A stretch of DNA of 64,000 nt, taken from positions 2,827,501 through 2,891,500 of the forward strand of contig NC_066592.1 of the NCBI RefSeq assembly GCF_905475345.1, written 5' to 3'. The notes below the pieces were generated by a model that did no database searches, was not told the origin of the DNA, and saw only the letters and a program-made list of their open reading frames with translations. The first letter of the stretch is position 1. Each line of letters opens with the position of its first letter. The position numbers and the translations under genes were made by a program. This DNA is from Vespula vulgaris (lineage: Eukaryota > Arthropoda > Insecta > Hymenoptera > Vespidae). Positions 62,297-64,000 of the stretch are shown here, piece by piece.

Positions 62297-62335
62297 TTCA
62301 GTTATACCGATCGAGGCGTGACAGTGCGATCAAAT
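62297..62335 (+). promoter_or_regulatory. possible Inr + DPE core promoter
   Basis: A TCAGTT initiator matches the arthropod consensus TCAKTY. Counting its A as +1, CGATC falls exactly at +28 to +32, the DPE position (consensus RGWYV, one mismatch). A GA tract, the kind of site bound by GAGA factor, lies just upstream, and a CpG-rich stretch (62390-62480) follows. No coding exon is visible downstream to 64000, so any gene would have a non-coding first exon. The motifs are short and could occur by chance. Confidence 0.3.
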
Positions 62336-62547
62336 TGTGGCGGAAGGAGGATCGTTTTATTTTGATATAAATCAACCGAGTTAAAGTGAGAGTACGTGTC
62401 ATTCGCGTTCGCTCGTACACGCACACAGACGTATACGTTGACGTGCGCGCGCGTGCACGTTAACCTGTGTCGACGAAAAGCGATCTCGATATCTACGGAA
62501 ACATACCACCTATAGATACGTACTACGTATCACTGTGTTGGTACATA

Positions 62548-62580
62548 TGAATGAGTGAGTGAGTGAGTGAGTGAGTGAAT
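62548..62580. repeat. (GAGT)n tetranucleotide array
   Basis: About seven GAGT units continue into GCGT variants. Confidence 0.9.
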
Positions 62581-62777
62581 GCGTGAGTGCGTGCGTGCGC
62601 GAACCGTGAAATCCGCAGGCCAATAAACGAATACAAGCGGGCGTACGCGTGAGAATAAAATCCGTCGCTAAACTCCGTGCAACAGGTGTTGGACGGCTAT
62701 TGACAATCTTTTCATCAGTATGACGCCGTGTTTGCGCGATATTTCGTTGAATTCTCGGTCGCTTTGAAAGCGACAGC

Positions 62778-62780
62778 TAC

Positions 62781-62825
<45 letters not shown>
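62778..62825. repeat. (GA)n microsatellite
   Basis: This is a pure GA run of about 42 bases. Confidence 0.95.
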
Positions 62826-62826
<1 letters not shown>

Positions 62827-62992
62827 GAGAGAATTGGAGAGAAAGAGAGAAAGAGAGAATCGACTGCGATTTCGAGTTGTGCGTTCGTTAACTTTCCCAT
62901 GTGATTTTCGATTATTGATCACCATGAAATAAACATTATCTCTTCGTTAATGTTTTTTCTTTTTCTTCTTATGCATATATATATATATATGT

Positions 62993-63026
<34 letters not shown>

Positions 63027-63179
63027 TCTATTTCACATACGTATATCTCAACTATAACTAGCTGTGTATGCATATACAGTTACGAGATATACTGCTTTGC
63101 TTTAAGTTGAGAGTTGTTCTGAAAATAGGCCAGTGTGTATCTTCGATCGAGATATTTCAAACTTGTCTGTCTCATTTAT

Positions 63180-63220
63180 TCTCTCTCTCTCTCTCTCTTT
63201 CTCTCTTTCTCTGTGTGTGT

Positions 63221-63273
<53 letters not shown>

Positions 63274-63278
63274 TCTAT
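63180..63278. repeat. (CT)n(GT)n(CT)n compound microsatellite
   Basis: Two CT runs are separated by a GT run at about 63211-63223, nearly 100 bases in all. Confidence 0.95.
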
Positions 63279-63359
63279 TAGGAATCGTTATCAATGCGAA
63301 CGCGTTAGTCGTATTCGCTCGACATTGTCCTGGCCGGTCGAGCGAAGAGAAATAACAGG

Positions 63360-63438
63360 GAGCACAACTACAACCATAACAACAACAACAACAATAACAA
63401 GCAAACAACAACAACAACAAACAACAAACAACAACAAA
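63360..63438. repeat. (CAA)n/(CAAA)n array
   Basis: CAA triplets are mixed with CAAA and CAT units over about 78 bases. On the - strand they read as a poly-Leu/Val/Cys frame. Confidence 0.9.
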
Positions 63439-63567
63439 CTAGTCGATCCGAAGTCCTTGCGAACGACCTGCTTTCTCCGCATTGTGTCCATGCCTCACCC
63501 TCTGTTATCGCTCCGAATATAGCTCTGACAGTTTCGATCTTGCCTATCACGTTTTACCTTCTGCTCT

Positions 63568-63615
<48 letters not shown>

Positions 63616-64000
63616 GTATTTTTTGTACTTTTTTTCTTTTTCACAAGTACGTGCACATGTATATGTGTGTACGTATAAATTTTTTACTTTTAATATCTTT
63701 ATTATACGTTTCAGACGTATTGCTCCTACTTGCTCAAATATATTTTAATTAATTAATTTTTTTGTTTATTTTTCAATTCTTTCTTCGTTATTATTTCAAA
63801 TGTTTCGTTTAACATCTAACATTATTATACTTTCTTTCCCTTTATTTTTATCATCGAAAGATATTTTCGTGCGAAATGATCAATAGGTTAACGCTCGATT
63901 AGATTTATATAGAACTGGGATAGAATTTTAGGTAGGAGCTTATCGAGATGATTTTTGTATTTTTCCTTTCATTCTTTTTTTTTCTTTTTTTTTTTGTAAA

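Larger units (their letters stand above)
62336..64000. other. possible 5' UTR or first-intron DNA, repeat-rich
   Basis: CpG-rich DNA at 62390-62680 contains the GAGT array at 62548-62580. It is followed by GA (62778-62825), TA/CA (62977-63027), CT (63180-63278 and 63570-63609) and CAA (63360-63438) tracts, then AT-rich DNA to the end. No coding exon is supported. Confidence 0.45.

Noticed and set aside
1..64000. tRNA, rRNA, spliceosomal RNA and well-known insect microRNA genes
   Set aside because: I looked by eye for tRNA B-box words and remembered mature microRNA and snRNA sequences on both strands and found no convincing match. A covariance-model scan would be needed to exclude them.

Overview
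The window looks like nuclear DNA from an insect, most likely a hymenopteran (wasp, bee or ant). The support is animal genes with short spliced introns, AT-rich DNA that is still rich in CpG and TCGA words, and a very high density of GA/CT and TA microsatellites. This is an inference from composition and gene type, not a species call.

All recognisable genes lie in the first 13.2 kb. On the + strand at 5120-5697 are the last two coding exons of a COMM-domain gene closest to COMMD7. On the - strand at 9848-6774 is a complete three-exon DSTYK (dual serine/threonine and tyrosine protein kinase) gene of 976 codons. On the + strand at 12186-13119 is a complete four-exon SAP18 gene of 155 codons. 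COMMD7 and DSTYK converge; DSTYK and SAP18 diverge across about 2.3 kb. They do not form one pathway: COMMD7 belongs to the Commander/NF-kB-regulatory family, DSTYK is a RIP-like kinase, and SAP18 serves the Sin3-HDAC and ASAP (RNA processing) complexes.

Two diverged direct copies of a 0.4 kb repeat flank the COMMD7 exons (about 2010-2425 and 5990-6450). Next to the first copy, on the - strand, is a stretch of about 0.7 kb that reads like a decayed coding sequence. The arrangement fits an old mobile element, with the second copy truncated; its family is not identified. The second copy carries the best poly(A) signals for DSTYK.

From 13.2 kb to 64 kb (about 50 kb) I find no convincing protein-coding exon, tRNA, rRNA, snRNA or known microRNA. 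It is a microsatellite-dense intergenic or large-intron region: dozens of GA/CT tracts, TA tracts, TTC/GGA/CGA/GGT/CAA triplets and several tetra- and pentanucleotide arrays, separated by non-repetitive islands that may be conserved regulatory DNA. Distinct local signals are a GGCGTG/inverted-CCAAT cluster near 16.1 kb, an AAGAG pentanucleotide array near 26.4 kb, a palindromic twin E-box near 30.1 kb, a G-quadruplex motif near 49.36 kb, three phased STAT-type sites near 54.97 kb and a possible Inr/DPE core promoter near 62.3 kb. The last could be the start of a gene that continues past the window.

The most interesting protein observation is that the N-terminal third of DSTYK looks like a degenerate dynamin-type GTPase fold that has lost its nucleotide-binding residues.
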